Below, piece after piece: positions 48,669 to 56,823 of a stretch of DNA of 64,000 nt; within the stretch, counting starts at the first letter, position 1, and every line of letters begins with the position of its first letter. The notes under the pieces were generated by a model. The model was not told the DNA's origin. It did no database searches and saw only the letters and a list, made by a program, of their open reading frames with translations. This DNA is from JANMDU01 sp031375105 (lineage in GTDB: Bacteria; Pseudomonadota; Gammaproteobacteria; Burkholderiales; Burkholderiaceae_C), in assembly GCA_031375105.1 (NCBI GenBank), contig JANMHJ010000046.1, positions 124,001 to 188,000 on the forward strand, written 5' to 3'. Made by a program: the position numbers and the translations under genes.

Positions 48669-49088
48669 TCAAGCGCAGCGTTCTTTGAACCAATCTGGAA
48701 TCTCAATGGCTTTGATGCGGCTTGCATCATCTGGATGCTTGATGCACAAAGCGCGGCGCTCTGTGCCTTCGCAAATCAGTGTGTCGCCGCGTTTGATGAT
48801 GTGGCGATGAAGCAGAGTTTTGCTCGCCCATTCTTCAACCGACGTATGAATTTGCAAGCGCTCGCCATAGGTTGCGGGTGCTGTGAATTTCGTGTGAATC
48901 TCTAAGAGCGGTGTGCCGATGATGTTGTGCGTTTTGACCAACTCGCGCCATGGCGGGATGCCGCATTTCACGAAGAAATTGAGCGATGAGGCATCCATCC
49001 ATTTGTTGAAATTGGCAAAGAAGACGATGCCCGCCGGATCGCAGTCGGCGAACATCACTTCTAATTCATAGATGACAGTTTTATTCAT
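48669..49088 (-). CDS. 4-hydroxybenzoyl-CoA-type acyl-CoA thioesterase
   Basis: This 139-residue hot-dog-fold protein has the 4HBT signature VMFADCDPAGIVFFANFNKW with the catalytic Asp. WMDASSLNFFVKCGIP and TKFTAPATYGERLQIHTSV follow. It hydrolyses acyl- or aroyl-CoA thioesters. Its place in the ferulate cluster suggests release of CoA from an aromatic acyl-CoA made by the synthetase of the cluster; this is inference. It lies between the esterase and the Bug-type protein genes in the same direction. Confidence 0.88.
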   Translation of the reverse strand: MNKTVIYELEVMFADCDPAGIVFFANFNKWMDASSLNFFVKCGIPPWRELVKTHNIIGTPLLEIHTKFTAPATYGERLQIHTSVEEWASKTLLHRHIIKRGDTLICEGTERRALCIKHPDDASRIKAIEIPDWFKERCA

Positions 49089-49120
49089 GCGATGGATTTT
49101 CGCAGGAATGCCTTTGTTGA

Positions 49121-50107
49121 TCAGGAATCTGCGCGGAAATTCAGTGCCTTGACCAAGCGGCCAGCAAACTCGGTGTCCACTTTCATGCGCTCGGCAAATT
49201 GCTCTTGCGTGACGGGGGTCACGTGGGCGGCCAAGGGTGCCATGGCCTCGACCACGTCGGATTGCGCAAGCACGGCGCGCAGCATCGTGGAGGCGCGATC
49301 ACGCACAGGCTGGGGCGCGGTGGCGGGCAAGAAGAAGCCAAACCATTCGCGGATGACGAGTTCGTCAAAGCCCTGCTCGCGATACGTGGGCACGCTGGGC
49401 ACAAAGGGCGAGCGCGTGGGGCCGGAGGTGGCCAGAATGCGGATGCGGCCACCGGCGTGGTGCTGCAACCAGTCTCCCAACGGGGAGGACATGGACGTGA
49501 TCTGGCCACCCAGCACCTGAGGCACGCCCGGGCCTGAGCCGGGGAAGGGCACGTTCACCGATTGAATATCAGCGATTTGCGCAAATCGCCCGGCCAGCAA
49601 ATGCGGCATGGAGCCTGCGCCGGGGTTGCCCACACTGGCTTTGCCGGGATTGGCTTTGGCCCAAGCCACATATTGGCGAAGATTGGTCACCTCAGCGGGC
49701 ACGGCGGGGCCCACCACAAAAGCGTGGTCGCTGGCATGGCCAATCGTGATCGGCGCAACATCGGCTTGCGCGTAAGGCAGCTTGGAATAAGAATGTGGAT
49801 ACACCGTGAGCATGGAGGCCGGGGAGTAGAGCATGGTGGCACCATCGCCAGCAGCGGCCTTGAGGGTGGTGACACCGATTTGGCCGCCCGCACCAGGGCG
49901 GTTTTCAATGATGACATTGGTGGCATACACACCGCGCAGTTTTTCACCGACGCGCCGTGCAAAAGCGTCCGTCGTGCCGCCCGGCGGGAAGCCGACCACG
50001 ATTTTGAGATTTTCAGGGATGCTTTGTGCAAAAGCGGGCAGTTGGCCGAGGCCGAGAGCGGCTGCTGCACTAGCACCTTGAATCAGAGCTTGACGACGAG
50101 TCTTCAT
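49121..50107 (-). CDS. Bug/TctC-family tripartite tricarboxylate transporter substrate-binding protein
   Basis: This 328-residue periplasmic binding protein has an N-terminal Arg-Arg signal (MKTRRQALIQGASAAAALGL), possibly Tat-dependent. The Bug pattern is LKIVVGFPPGGTTDAFARRV, then VIIENRPGAGGQIG and NPGAGSMPHLLAGRFA. Such proteins are very numerous in Burkholderiales and bind carboxylates for TctAB transporters; tctAB are not in the window. In this cluster it may bind an aromatic acid such as ferulate. A strong AGGAGAC ribosome binding site is present. Confidence 0.93.
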   Translation of the reverse strand: MKTRRQALIQGASAAAALGLGQLPAFAQSIPENLKIVVGFPPGGTTDAFARRVGEKLRGVYATNVIIENRPGAGGQIGVTTLKAAAGDGATMLYSPASMLTVYPHSYSKLPYAQADVAPITIGHASDHAFVVGPAVPAEVTNLRQYVAWAKANPGKASVGNPGAGSMPHLLAGRFAQIADIQSVNVPFPGSGPGVPQVLGGQITSMSSPLGDWLQHHAGGRIRILATSGPTRSPFVPSVPTYREQGFDELVIREWFGFFLPATAPQPVRDRASTMLRAVLAQSDVVEAMAPLAAHVTPVTQEQFAERMKVDTEFAGRLVKALNFRADS

Positions 50108-50142
50108 GGATGTCTCCTAGTTGAAAAAAAGTGAACGGGTGG

Positions 50143-52014
50143 TTAAAGCGGTTTGAGAAGGCCGGGCGCGGCATCAGCATACAAGCTCTCCACCAAGCCA
50201 GCGCGATGGGTGAGAAAAGCCCGCTGATTGATGCTGCCTTTGTCGGTTATCTCGCCTTTATCAATGCTGGGCGGCTCGGTGATGACCACGGCGCGGGCGA
50301 TACGGCTGGCTGAGCCGGTGCCGCTTTGCGCTAATGTGCTCAGCATGTTTTGCATGGCCGCTTGCAAGGTAGGATGCGCGGCGATGTCTGCGAGCGTTGC
50401 GCTCTCGGGCAATTGCAAAATTTTGCGGCAGGGAATCAACGCGGGAATCAGCAGCGCGCCCACTTCTTTCATGTTGAGCCCGGTGATCACGGCATCTTGC
50501 AAATACGGCGCACCGGCTGCAATGATCTTCGCGCGCAGCGGGCCCACGCTCACGAAGGTGCCAGTGGAGAGCTTGAAATCTTCGGCCACGCGGCCATCGA
50601 ATTTCAGGCCTTGATGGATATCGCTCTCATCAATCCATTTCACCGCATCGCCTGTGCTTAAAAATCCTTCTTCGTCGAAGACTTCTTTTGTGGCTTGCGG
50701 GTTGCGCCAATAGCCGGGTGTGATGTTGGGCCCTCTGTATCGCACTTCGGTTTTGTCGCCAATCTTCACCAACTTCAATTCAAGCCCTGCGCAAGGTAAG
50801 CCGAGATCGCCTGCCTTCACATTCACATTCGTAACGAACAGGCCAAAAGGCGCAGATTCCGTCATCCCCAAGCCAGAAGTCATGGGGATGCGGTAGCCCA
50901 GCTCAAGTTCCTCAATCTGGTAGAGCAAATCCCAGACCGGCTGCGCGAGGGCTGCGCCTGCGTAGAAAAACATGCGCACATTGGAGAGTAAATTTTTGCG
51001 CAGCGCGGCGTTGTGCTTCATCTCGTTGGCCAGAAATTCAAAGCCAATCGGCACGTCGTAATACACGGTGGGCGCGATCTCGGTGAGGTTGCGGATCGTC
51101 TCAGCTAACAGCGCGGGCGTGGGCTTGCCGTCGTTGATATAGAGCGTGCCGCCGTGGAAAAGGGTGAGATAAAAATCGTGGTTGCCGCCGAAGGTGTGAT
51201 TCCAAGGCGGCCAATCCACCAGCACGGGCGGAATGTCAAACACGCTGGGCTTAGATTGCTGGATCTGCTGCTGATTCGCGCAGATCATGCGCTGCGTGTT
51301 GATCACCGCTTTGGGCAGCTTGGTCGAGCCGCTGGTGAAGAGAAATTTCACGATGGTGTCGCCATCTGTCGCTTGCATTGCAGCTTGCACAGCGGGTGTG
51401 ATTTCTGTGGCAATTAATGAGGCAAAAGCGATGGTAGCCGTTATATTGTCTGCGCGGAGTGCTATTGAATTAGTAGCAATGGGTATGTCATTGGCAACCG
51501 TGACTTCAATCGCTTTGCCATACTTCGCCCAATCACTCGCATACACGAGGCCGGGCGTGATGGTGTCTAACACGTGGCGCAGCTTGCCGTAATCTTGGCT
51601 CATCAGGCTGTAGGCGGTGGAAACGGAGCAAAACGGAATGCCCACGGTCATCGCACCTAAGGCAAGCAGCGCATGCTCCAAGCTGTTTTCGCTCAAAATC
51701 GCCAGCGGACGCTCTGCGCTCAGGCCGTGATTCAGCAGGGCTTGGCCAATGGCCTGCGCTTTTTGCCAAGCCTGTGCGTAAGTGATGTGAATCCATTGTC
51801 CATCTGCGCCGCCATCATGGCGAGGGCTTCGCCGTGCCATCCAGCTTTGATCGGGTCGCTCTGTTGCCCAATGTATGAGGCGATCCGTCATGCGCTCGGG
51901 ATAATTTTGCAAGGCTTGTTCGGCGCGCAAATACATGCAGCCATCACGTTCGCTGCGAACCGCACGCGTGATGCCGAATTCAAATTCGCGGAAACGTGGG
52001 ACTGTTGTGCTCAT
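50143..52014 (-). CDS. fcs: Feruloyl-CoA synthase-like acyl-CoA synthetase
   Basis: This protein of about 623 residues is an ANL enzyme with the adenylate motif FLFTSGSTKLPKAVINTQRM and GLGMTESAPFGLFV. It has YRGPNITPGYWRNPQATKEV and FDGRVAEDFKLSTGTFVSVG. The STKLPK form and the FKLS-TGTFVSVG stretch are typical of feruloyl-CoA synthases, which activate ferulate and other hydroxycinnamates. ATG 52014 is chosen; a TTG lies 15 bp upstream. Residues about 177-196 (TNSIALRADNITATIAF) come from an in-frame palindromic element. A crotonase gene lies directly upstream, as in ferulate catabolic operons. Confidence 0.87.
   Translation of the reverse strand: MSTTVPRFREFEFGITRAVRSERDGCMYLRAEQALQNYPERMTDRLIHWATERPDQSWMARRSPRHDGGADGQWIHITYAQAWQKAQAIGQALLNHGLSAERPLAILSENSLEHALLALGAMTVGIPFCSVSTAYSLMSQDYGKLRHVLDTITPGLVYASDWAKYGKAIEVTVANDIPIATNSIALRADNITATIAFASLIATEITPAVQAAMQATDGDTIVKFLFTSGSTKLPKAVINTQRMICANQQQIQQSKPSVFDIPPVLVDWPPWNHTFGGNHDFYLTLFHGGTLYINDGKPTPALLAETIRNLTEIAPTVYYDVPIGFEFLANEMKHNAALRKNLLSNVRMFFYAGAALAQPVWDLLYQIEELELGYRIPMTSGLGMTESAPFGLFVTNVNVKAGDLGLPCAGLELKLVKIGDKTEVRYRGPNITPGYWRNPQATKEVFDEEGFLSTGDAVKWIDESDIHQGLKFDGRVAEDFKLSTGTFVSVGPLRAKIIAAGAPYLQDAVITGLNMKEVGALLIPALIPCRKILQLPESATLADIAAHPTLQAAMQNMLSTLAQSGTGSASRIARAVVITEPPSIDKGEITDKGSINQRAFLTHRAGLVESLYADAAPGLLKPL
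51428..51483 (+). repeat. Palindromic element copy L, in frame in the feruloyl-CoA synthase
   Basis: The bases GTAGCCGTTATATTGTCTGC then GCGGAGTGCTATTGAATTAGTAGCAA are a very good copy. The encoded peptide NSIALRADNITATIAF shares the frame and sequence of copies C, D and E. Confidence 0.88.
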
Positions 52015-52025
52015 GATGACAATCT

Positions 52026-52793
52026 TCAACTGGCCTTGACTTTGGGGCCACGGCCATCGAGAAACTCTTGCACCCGCGCTTGCGCCTCAGGTGCAGTTTC
52101 CACCACCGAGGCCATGAGAGATTCCATCAGCAAACCATGATCTGCCGTCATTTCTGTGATGCGCGGCAGGGCTTGCAATAAAGCGTAATTCGTCATCGGT
52201 GCGTTGCCGGCAATGCGCGTGGCCAGCTCCATGGCTTTGGCCACCGCGCCTCCTGCGGGAACGAGATATTGCGCAAAGCCCACCGGTACAGCTTCCGCTG
52301 CTTTGTATACGCGGCCAGTAAGCATCATGTCGAGCATGCGATGTGTGCCGATCAATTTAGGCGCACGCACCGAGCCGCCACCACCGACGAAGATGCCGCG
52401 TGCGCCCTCGGGGAATGCAAAGAAAGCCGTCTCGTCTGCCACGCGAATATGGCAAGTGGCCGCCAGCTCCATGCCGCCGCCCACGCAAGCGCCATGAATG
52501 GCAGCCACCACCGGGCGCATGCCTTTTTCAATGCCGTCAAACACGCGATGCCATTGGCGAGAATGGTGCAAACCTTCCACACTGGTGCGGCCCTTGATCT
52601 CGCTCAAATCCAGCCCCGCGCAGAAATGATCGCCTTGCCCAGAGATGACAACAGCGCGGCAGCTCTCGGGCAGTGCTGCAAAAGCTGCTTCAAGCTGAAG
52701 GATCACGCTGTCAGAAATAGCGTTGCGTTTGTGTGGGCGCTCAATGCGGATATGTGCGACTGCGTCTGTGTGTGTGGTGGAGATATCGGGCAT
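52026..52793 (-). CDS. Enoyl-CoA hydratase/isomerase (crotonase) family protein
   Basis: This crotonase-fold protein of about 255 residues shows VAHIRIERPHKRNAISDSV, the oxyanion segment GDHFCAGLDLSEIKGR and PVVAAIHGACVGGGMELAAT. The PEGARGIFVGGGGSVR segment carries a catalytic-side Glu. In a ferulate operon it could hydrate (and cleave) feruloyl-CoA or process the side chain, but it is not clearly the classical hydratase-lyase. ATG 52793 fits the fold; ATG 52814 is in frame. It is the first gene of the minus-strand operon and is divergent from the MarR gene. Confidence 0.85.
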   Translation of the reverse strand: MPDISTTHTDAVAHIRIERPHKRNAISDSVILQLEAAFAALPESCRAVVISGQGDHFCAGLDLSEIKGRTSVEGLHHSRQWHRVFDGIEKGMRPVVAAIHGACVGGGMELAATCHIRVADETAFFAFPEGARGIFVGGGGSVRAPKLIGTHRMLDMMLTGRVYKAAEAVPVGFAQYLVPAGGAVAKAMELATRIAGNAPMTNYALLQALPRITEMTADHGLLMESLMASVVETAPEAQARVQEFLDGRGPKVKAS

Positions 52794-52880
52794 GGTGTGA
52801 TTCAAGAGATTCATTCGTTAATTTAATCAAACTCAGGCACTGACGAATCAGTGGTAACCCTTAATTCTTCGAAAGACTAC

Positions 52881-52899
52881 TTGACTAACAGTTAGTCAA
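52881..52899. promoter_or_regulatory. MarR-type operator between the crotonase and MarR genes
   Basis: TTGACTAACAGTTAGTCAA is a perfect palindrome with 8-bp arms and a 3-base centre in the 120 bp divergent region, 17 bp before the MarR ATG. Its length and position fit a MarR dimer site controlling both directions. Confidence 0.8.
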
Positions 52900-52915
52900 A
52901 CTAAATAATAACGCC

Positions 52916-53359
52916 ATGAGCCTTTCTCAAATCACAGGCTATCAACTCACCCGCGCCAACATCGTGGGCTTGGCCAACTTTGCGACAGACATTGAGCGCG
53001 TGTTTGATCTGCGGCCTGTGGAATACACTATTCTTGAGCTCGTGCGCGAAGGCCAATGCAACACGCCCAGCCAGCTGGCAAAAGAGCTGAGCATCACACC
53101 GCCCAGCATGTCGGTCTGGCTCGACAAACTCTCTGAGCGCAAGCTGCTCGCTCGCAGCAAAAGCACGCTGGATGGCCGCGCCAGCCAAGTACAGCTCACA
53201 CTCGCAGGCACTCGCCTGATCACGCAAGCGCATGAGGCCTTGCTCAAAAGTGAGCAGCGCATGCTGAGCGTATTGAGCGCTGGCGAACGTGTGATGCTAC
53301 TTGAAATCCTCCATAAATTATGCGAAAAACAGCCTCTACCCGTTATAAAACCTGCGTAG
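52916..53359 (+). CDS. MarR-family transcriptional regulator
   Basis: This 147-residue winged-helix regulator has the DNA-binding part NTPSQLAKELSITPPSMSVW, then LDKLSERKLLARSKSTLDGR with the wing Arg (the D-x-R motif), and dimer helices at both ends. MarR proteins next to hydroxycinnamate genes usually sense the CoA thioester (as FerR/HcaR/CouR types do). The last 12 residues (EKQPLPVIKPA and the TAG stop) lie inside a palindromic element, so its natural tail may have been replaced. Confidence 0.92.
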   Translation: MSLSQITGYQLTRANIVGLANFATDIERVFDLRPVEYTILELVREGQCNTPSQLAKELSITPPSMSVWLDKLSERKLLARSKSTLDGRASQVQLTLAGTRLITQAHEALLKSEQRMLSVLSAGERVMLLEILHKLCEKQPLPVIKPA

Positions 53360-53380
53360 AGTGCTATTGAATCAGGAGTC
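53323..53380 (+). repeat. Palindromic element copy M, giving the MarR C-terminus and stop
   Basis: The bases CCTCTACCCGTTATAAAACC then TGCGTAGAGTGCTATTGAATCAGGAG form a near-consensus copy. It supplies the final residues and the stop of the MarR gene and runs into the AGGAG ribosome binding site of the amidohydrolase gene. Confidence 0.88.
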
Positions 53381-53383
53381 ATC

Positions 53384-54247
53384 ATGAAAACACAAGACCT
53401 CATCGCCATTGATACGCACACGCATCTAGAAGTGTCATGCCGCAACCCGTTTGACAACTACGGCGAAGAATACGACCGCGCTGCCGACAAGTATTTCAAA
53501 AACGCCAAACGCCCCACAATGCAGGAGACGATTGACTATTACCGTGAGCGAAAAATCGGCTTTGTGAATTTCACCGTGGATGCCGAAAGCAACCTCGGCC
53601 GCACGCGCATCAGCAACGAAGAAATTGCCGATGCCGCTGCGGCCAACCCAGACATCATGATCGCCTTTGGCTCGATTGATCCGCACAAAGGCAAGATGGG
53701 TGCTAGGGAAGCTCGCCGTTTAGTGGAAAGCCATGGCGTGAAGGGCTTCAAATTTCACCCCACGGTGCAGGGCTTTGAGCCCGCCGACAAAATGGCCTGG
53801 CCATTGTATGAAGTGATCGCCGAACACAAGCTGCCCGCCATCTTTCACAGCGGCCACAGCGGCATCGGTAGCGGCATGCGCTGCGGCGGCGGCCTGCGTT
53901 TGCAAAATAGCAACCCCATGCTGCTGGAAGACGTGGCCATCAACTTCCCTGACATTGAGATCGTGATTGCTCACCCGAGCTGGCCGTGGCAAGACGAAGC
54001 GCTATCGCTCGCCATGCACAAACCCAACATCTGGATTGACCTGTCAGGCTGGAGCCCAAAATATTTTCCGCCCCAACTCGTGCAATACGCGAATACTTTG
54101 CTCAAAGACCGCATCTTGTTTGGCAGTGACTATCCGCTCATCACGCCTGATAAATGGTTGAAAGATTTTCAGGAAGCAGGCTTTAAACCGGAAGTGATGC
54201 CGGGGATTTTGAAGAACAATGCGATGCGCTTGCTTAAGCTCGCCTGA
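53384..54247 (+). CDS. Amidohydrolase-family (TIM-barrel) protein
   Basis: This 287-residue metal-dependent hydrolase of the amidohydrolase 2 group has the metal motif AIDTHTHLEV, GVKGFKFHPTVQGFEPADK and LPAIFHSGHSGIGSGMR. Later come EIVIAHPSWPWQDEAL and the Asp in ILFGSDYPLITPDKW. Relatives include decarboxylases and hydrolases of aromatic acid pathways (gamma-resorcylate decarboxylase, ACMSD, oxalomesaconate hydratase). The placement after the MarR regulator of the ferulate cluster suggests a step in aromatic acid breakdown. The ribosome binding site AGGAG is provided by the repeat element. Confidence 0.88.
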   Translation: MKTQDLIAIDTHTHLEVSCRNPFDNYGEEYDRAADKYFKNAKRPTMQETIDYYRERKIGFVNFTVDAESNLGRTRISNEEIADAAAANPDIMIAFGSIDPHKGKMGAREARRLVESHGVKGFKFHPTVQGFEPADKMAWPLYEVIAEHKLPAIFHSGHSGIGSGMRCGGGLRLQNSNPMLLEDVAINFPDIEIVIAHPSWPWQDEALSLAMHKPNIWIDLSGWSPKYFPPQLVQYANTLLKDRILFGSDYPLITPDKWLKDFQEAGFKPEVMPGILKNNAMRLLKLA

Positions 54248-54349
54248 TGAGCGATCAGATGAAACTTGACTAGCTGATAGTGAGAATGCGATACCGACTT
54301 CACAGATTCATGTATCAAAATCAAAAACTAAATTTTTAGGACACACACC

Positions 54350-55465
54350 ATGAGCGCCACCTCTCATTTACCCGCCCGCTATGACCATGTCGGCAGTTTC
54401 TTGCGACCGCAATACCTGCTAGAGGCGCGTGCTCAAAAAGCCAAAGGCGAGATCACGCCAGAGCAGCTTCGCATGGTGGAAGACAAAGCAATCAGCGAGA
54501 TTGTGAAATTCCAAGAAAGCGTGGGCCTGAAAAGCATCACCGATGGCGAGTTTCGTCGCACTTACTTTCACTTGGATTTTCTGGAACAGCTAGGCGGCGT
54601 GAAGGTCGGCGAGATCACGATGACGGTTGACGCGCAAGGCAAAGAGCATTTGGTGCCGCCCGCGATTCATGTGGTGGGCAAAGTCACGCATGCGAAGAAT
54701 ATTCAAAAAGCAGATTTTGATTTTCTGAAAACTCAAGTGTCGAGTAGCAACACGCCGAAGGTGACGATTCCATCGCCAACGATGCTGCATTTTCGCGGTG
54801 GCCGTGCGGGCATTGATCGCAAAGCCTATCCTGAGTTAGAGCCTACTTTCTATGACGATGTGGCACGCGCCTACGGTGACGAACTTCAATCGCTCAGTGC
54901 CGCAGGCTGCAATTATGTGCAAATGGACGACACCAATTTGGCCTACCTCTGTGATCCCAAAATCCGCGAAGGTGCACGCGCGCGTGGTGATGATCCTGAT
55001 GAGCTGCCGCGTCGCTATGCCGCCTTCATCAACAAAGTCGTCGCCTACAAACCCGCAGGCATGACGCTGGCCATGCACCTGTGCCGTGGTAATTTCAAGA
55101 GTACATTTGCAGCCAGCGGAGACTACGAGCCGGTGGCCGAAGCGTTGCTGTCCGAGATGAATATCGACGCCTACTTTTTGGAATACGACGACGACCGCTC
55201 CGGTGATTTCCGCCCGCTACGCTTCCTGAAAAAAGGCAAAACCGTGGTGCTCGGTTTGGTGACCACCAAATTCGGCCAGATGGAAAGCAAAGATGCTTTG
55301 AAGCGCCGGATCGAAGAGGCTGCGAAATATGCACCGCTTGATCAGCTTGCCTTGTCTCCGCAATGTGGGTTTTCTTCGACCGTGCATGGCAACAATATTG
55401 CCGTGGAAGACCAGCGGAATAAATTGCGCTTGGTGATTGAGACTGCGCAGGAAGTTTGGGGTTGA
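54350..55465 (+). CDS. MetE C-terminal-like methyltransferase (YxjG/YxjH type)
   Basis: This 371-residue protein of the cobalamin-independent methionine synthase C-terminal family has YDHVGSFLRPQYLLEARAQK and SITDGEFRRTYFHLDFLEQL. The zinc ligands appear in LAMHLCRGNFKS (His, Cys), AYFLEYDDDRSGDF (Glu) and LSPQCGFSSTVHGN (Cys). The N-terminal half of MetE is absent, as in the B. subtilis YxjG/YxjH group and other short forms. It may transfer a methyl group to homocysteine or a related thiol, but the donor is uncertain. The 102 bp upstream is AT-rich and carries no clear riboswitch. Confidence 0.88.
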   Translation: MSATSHLPARYDHVGSFLRPQYLLEARAQKAKGEITPEQLRMVEDKAISEIVKFQESVGLKSITDGEFRRTYFHLDFLEQLGGVKVGEITMTVDAQGKEHLVPPAIHVVGKVTHAKNIQKADFDFLKTQVSSSNTPKVTIPSPTMLHFRGGRAGIDRKAYPELEPTFYDDVARAYGDELQSLSAAGCNYVQMDDTNLAYLCDPKIREGARARGDDPDELPRRYAAFINKVVAYKPAGMTLAMHLCRGNFKSTFAASGDYEPVAEALLSEMNIDAYFLEYDDDRSGDFRPLRFLKKGKTVVLGLVTTKFGQMESKDALKRRIEEAAKYAPLDQLALSPQCGFSSTVHGNNIAVEDQRNKLRLVIETAQEVWG

Positions 55466-55556
55466 ACTTTTAGTTCGCTCCCGTTTGCTTGCACGCGTAG
55501 CCTGCCGCAAGAGCGGAGATAGCTGCACTTTTTCTAAAAGACTCATTCCCGTTCGG

Positions 55557-55595
55557 GCTGAGCTAGTCGAAGCCGAGCCCTTCGACTGGCTCAGC
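55557..55595. repeat. REP-like inverted repeat
   Basis: The arms GCTGAGCTAGTCGAAG / CTTCGACTGGCTCAGC (15 of 16 pairs) flank a 7-base loop. This is the widespread 'TTCGAC-GGCTCAGC' type of dispersed repeat. It lies between the convergent MetE-like and prfA genes and may serve as a transcription stop. Confidence 0.85.
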
Positions 55596-55619
55596 GTGCG
55601 CTCTGACCCAGCAGAAGTA

Positions 55620-56726
55620 TCAAGAACTACCGAGTTCCAATTCTTTCAACTGCTCCTCTTCCCGCGCATGCAAAAGCGCCTGCACGGTCTCGCGCAAATC
55701 GCCTTCCATGATGAAGAGCAGTTTGTACAAGGTGAGGTTGATGCGGTGATCCGTCATGCGGCCTTGGGGGAAGTTGTAGGTGCGGATGCGGTCGCTTCTG
55801 TCGCCGCTGCCGATCAGGCCTTTGCGGGTGGCGGCTTCTTTCGCTGCACGTTCGCTGCGTTCTTTTTCTTGGAGGCGAGCCTGCAACACTTGTAGCGCTT
55901 TGGCTTTGTTGCTGTGTTGGCTGCGGCCATCTTGGCATTCGGCAACTAAACCTGTTGGCAGGTGAACAACGCGCACGGCAGAATCTGTTTTGTTGATGTG
56001 TTGGCCGCCTGCGCCGCTGGCTCGGTAGGTGTCGATACGCAAGTCTGCTGGGTTCAGGGTGATGGCTTGGTGTTCATCAGGCTCGGGCATCACAGCCACC
56101 GTACAGGCGCTGGTGTGGATGCGGCCTTGGGTTTCGGTGGTGGGCACGCGCTGTACGCGATGGCCGCCGGATTCGAATCTGAGTTTGCCGTAGACGCCGA
56201 TGCCTGCGTCGCTTCCAGAGCTACCCTCCATGCGCAACACCACCTCTTTGTAGCCACCCACTTCACTCGGCGATTCGCTGATAGTCTCCACTTTCCAGCC
56301 TTGCGCGGTGGCGAAGCGCGTGTACATGCGAGCAAGATCGCCTGCGAAGAGGGCAGATTCATCGCCGCCCGTGCCTGCACGGATTTCGATGAAGGCAGCG
56401 CGTTCGTCGTCTGGGTCTTTAGGCAGCAAGAGGCGCTGCAGTTCAGCTTCAATTTGAATCAGCTCGGCCTCGCCTTGCGAGATCTCTTCTTGTGCCATGT
56501 CAGCCATGTCCGCGTCTTGCAGCATGTCTTTTGCTGAGGCGATATCGCGCTCAATTTGTTGATAACGTGCATAGCGGCCCGCCGTCGGCGTGACTTCTGC
56601 ATGCTCTTTGGAGAGATCGCGAAACGCTTTCATATTCGCCATGATGTCGGGCTGACTCAGCAAGCTTTCCAGATCATGCAAACGGTGTTGGATCGTTTCG
56701 AGTTTGTTGCGGAGGAAGGATTTCAT
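55620..56726 (-). CDS. prfA: Peptide chain release factor 1
   Basis: RF1 ends translation at UAA and UAG codons. The catalytic GGQ is in YRASGAGGQHINKTDSAVR, with the stop-codon reading domain in the middle and the RF-typical GERSERIRTYNFP-like stretch present here as GSGDRSDRIRTYNFPQGR. The length of 368 residues is slightly above 360. It follows hemA by 70 bp, a common arrangement, but the usual next gene prmC (which methylates the GGQ) is absent; a REP-like repeat and another operon follow. Confidence 0.97.
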   Translation of the reverse strand: MKSFLRNKLETIQHRLHDLESLLSQPDIMANMKAFRDLSKEHAEVTPTAGRYARYQQIERDIASAKDMLQDADMADMAQEEISQGEAELIQIEAELQRLLLPKDPDDERAAFIEIRAGTGGDESALFAGDLARMYTRFATAQGWKVETISESPSEVGGYKEVVLRMEGSSGSDAGIGVYGKLRFESGGHRVQRVPTTETQGRIHTSACTVAVMPEPDEHQAITLNPADLRIDTYRASGAGGQHINKTDSAVRVVHLPTGLVAECQDGRSQHSNKAKALQVLQARLQEKERSERAAKEAATRKGLIGSGDRSDRIRTYNFPQGRMTDHRINLTLYKLLFIMEGDLRETVQALLHAREEEQLKELELGSS

Positions 56727-56752
56727 GGAAGAAGGAAGAAAACAGAGAAAGA

Positions 56753-56823
56753 AAACGCTACAAATTCAGTAGCATGCTGCGCAATGAATACGCCGGCTAG
56801 AGGCCGTTTTCTTTTGAATTTTT
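56753..56823 (-). repeat. Palindromic element copy N, giving the HemA C-terminus
   Basis: The bases GCTACAAATTCAGTAGCATG then CTGCGCAATGAATACGCCGG then CTAGAGGCCGTTTTC are a full copy between hemA and prfA. The last residues of HemA (SKENGL) and its TAG stop lie inside it. Confidence 0.85.
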
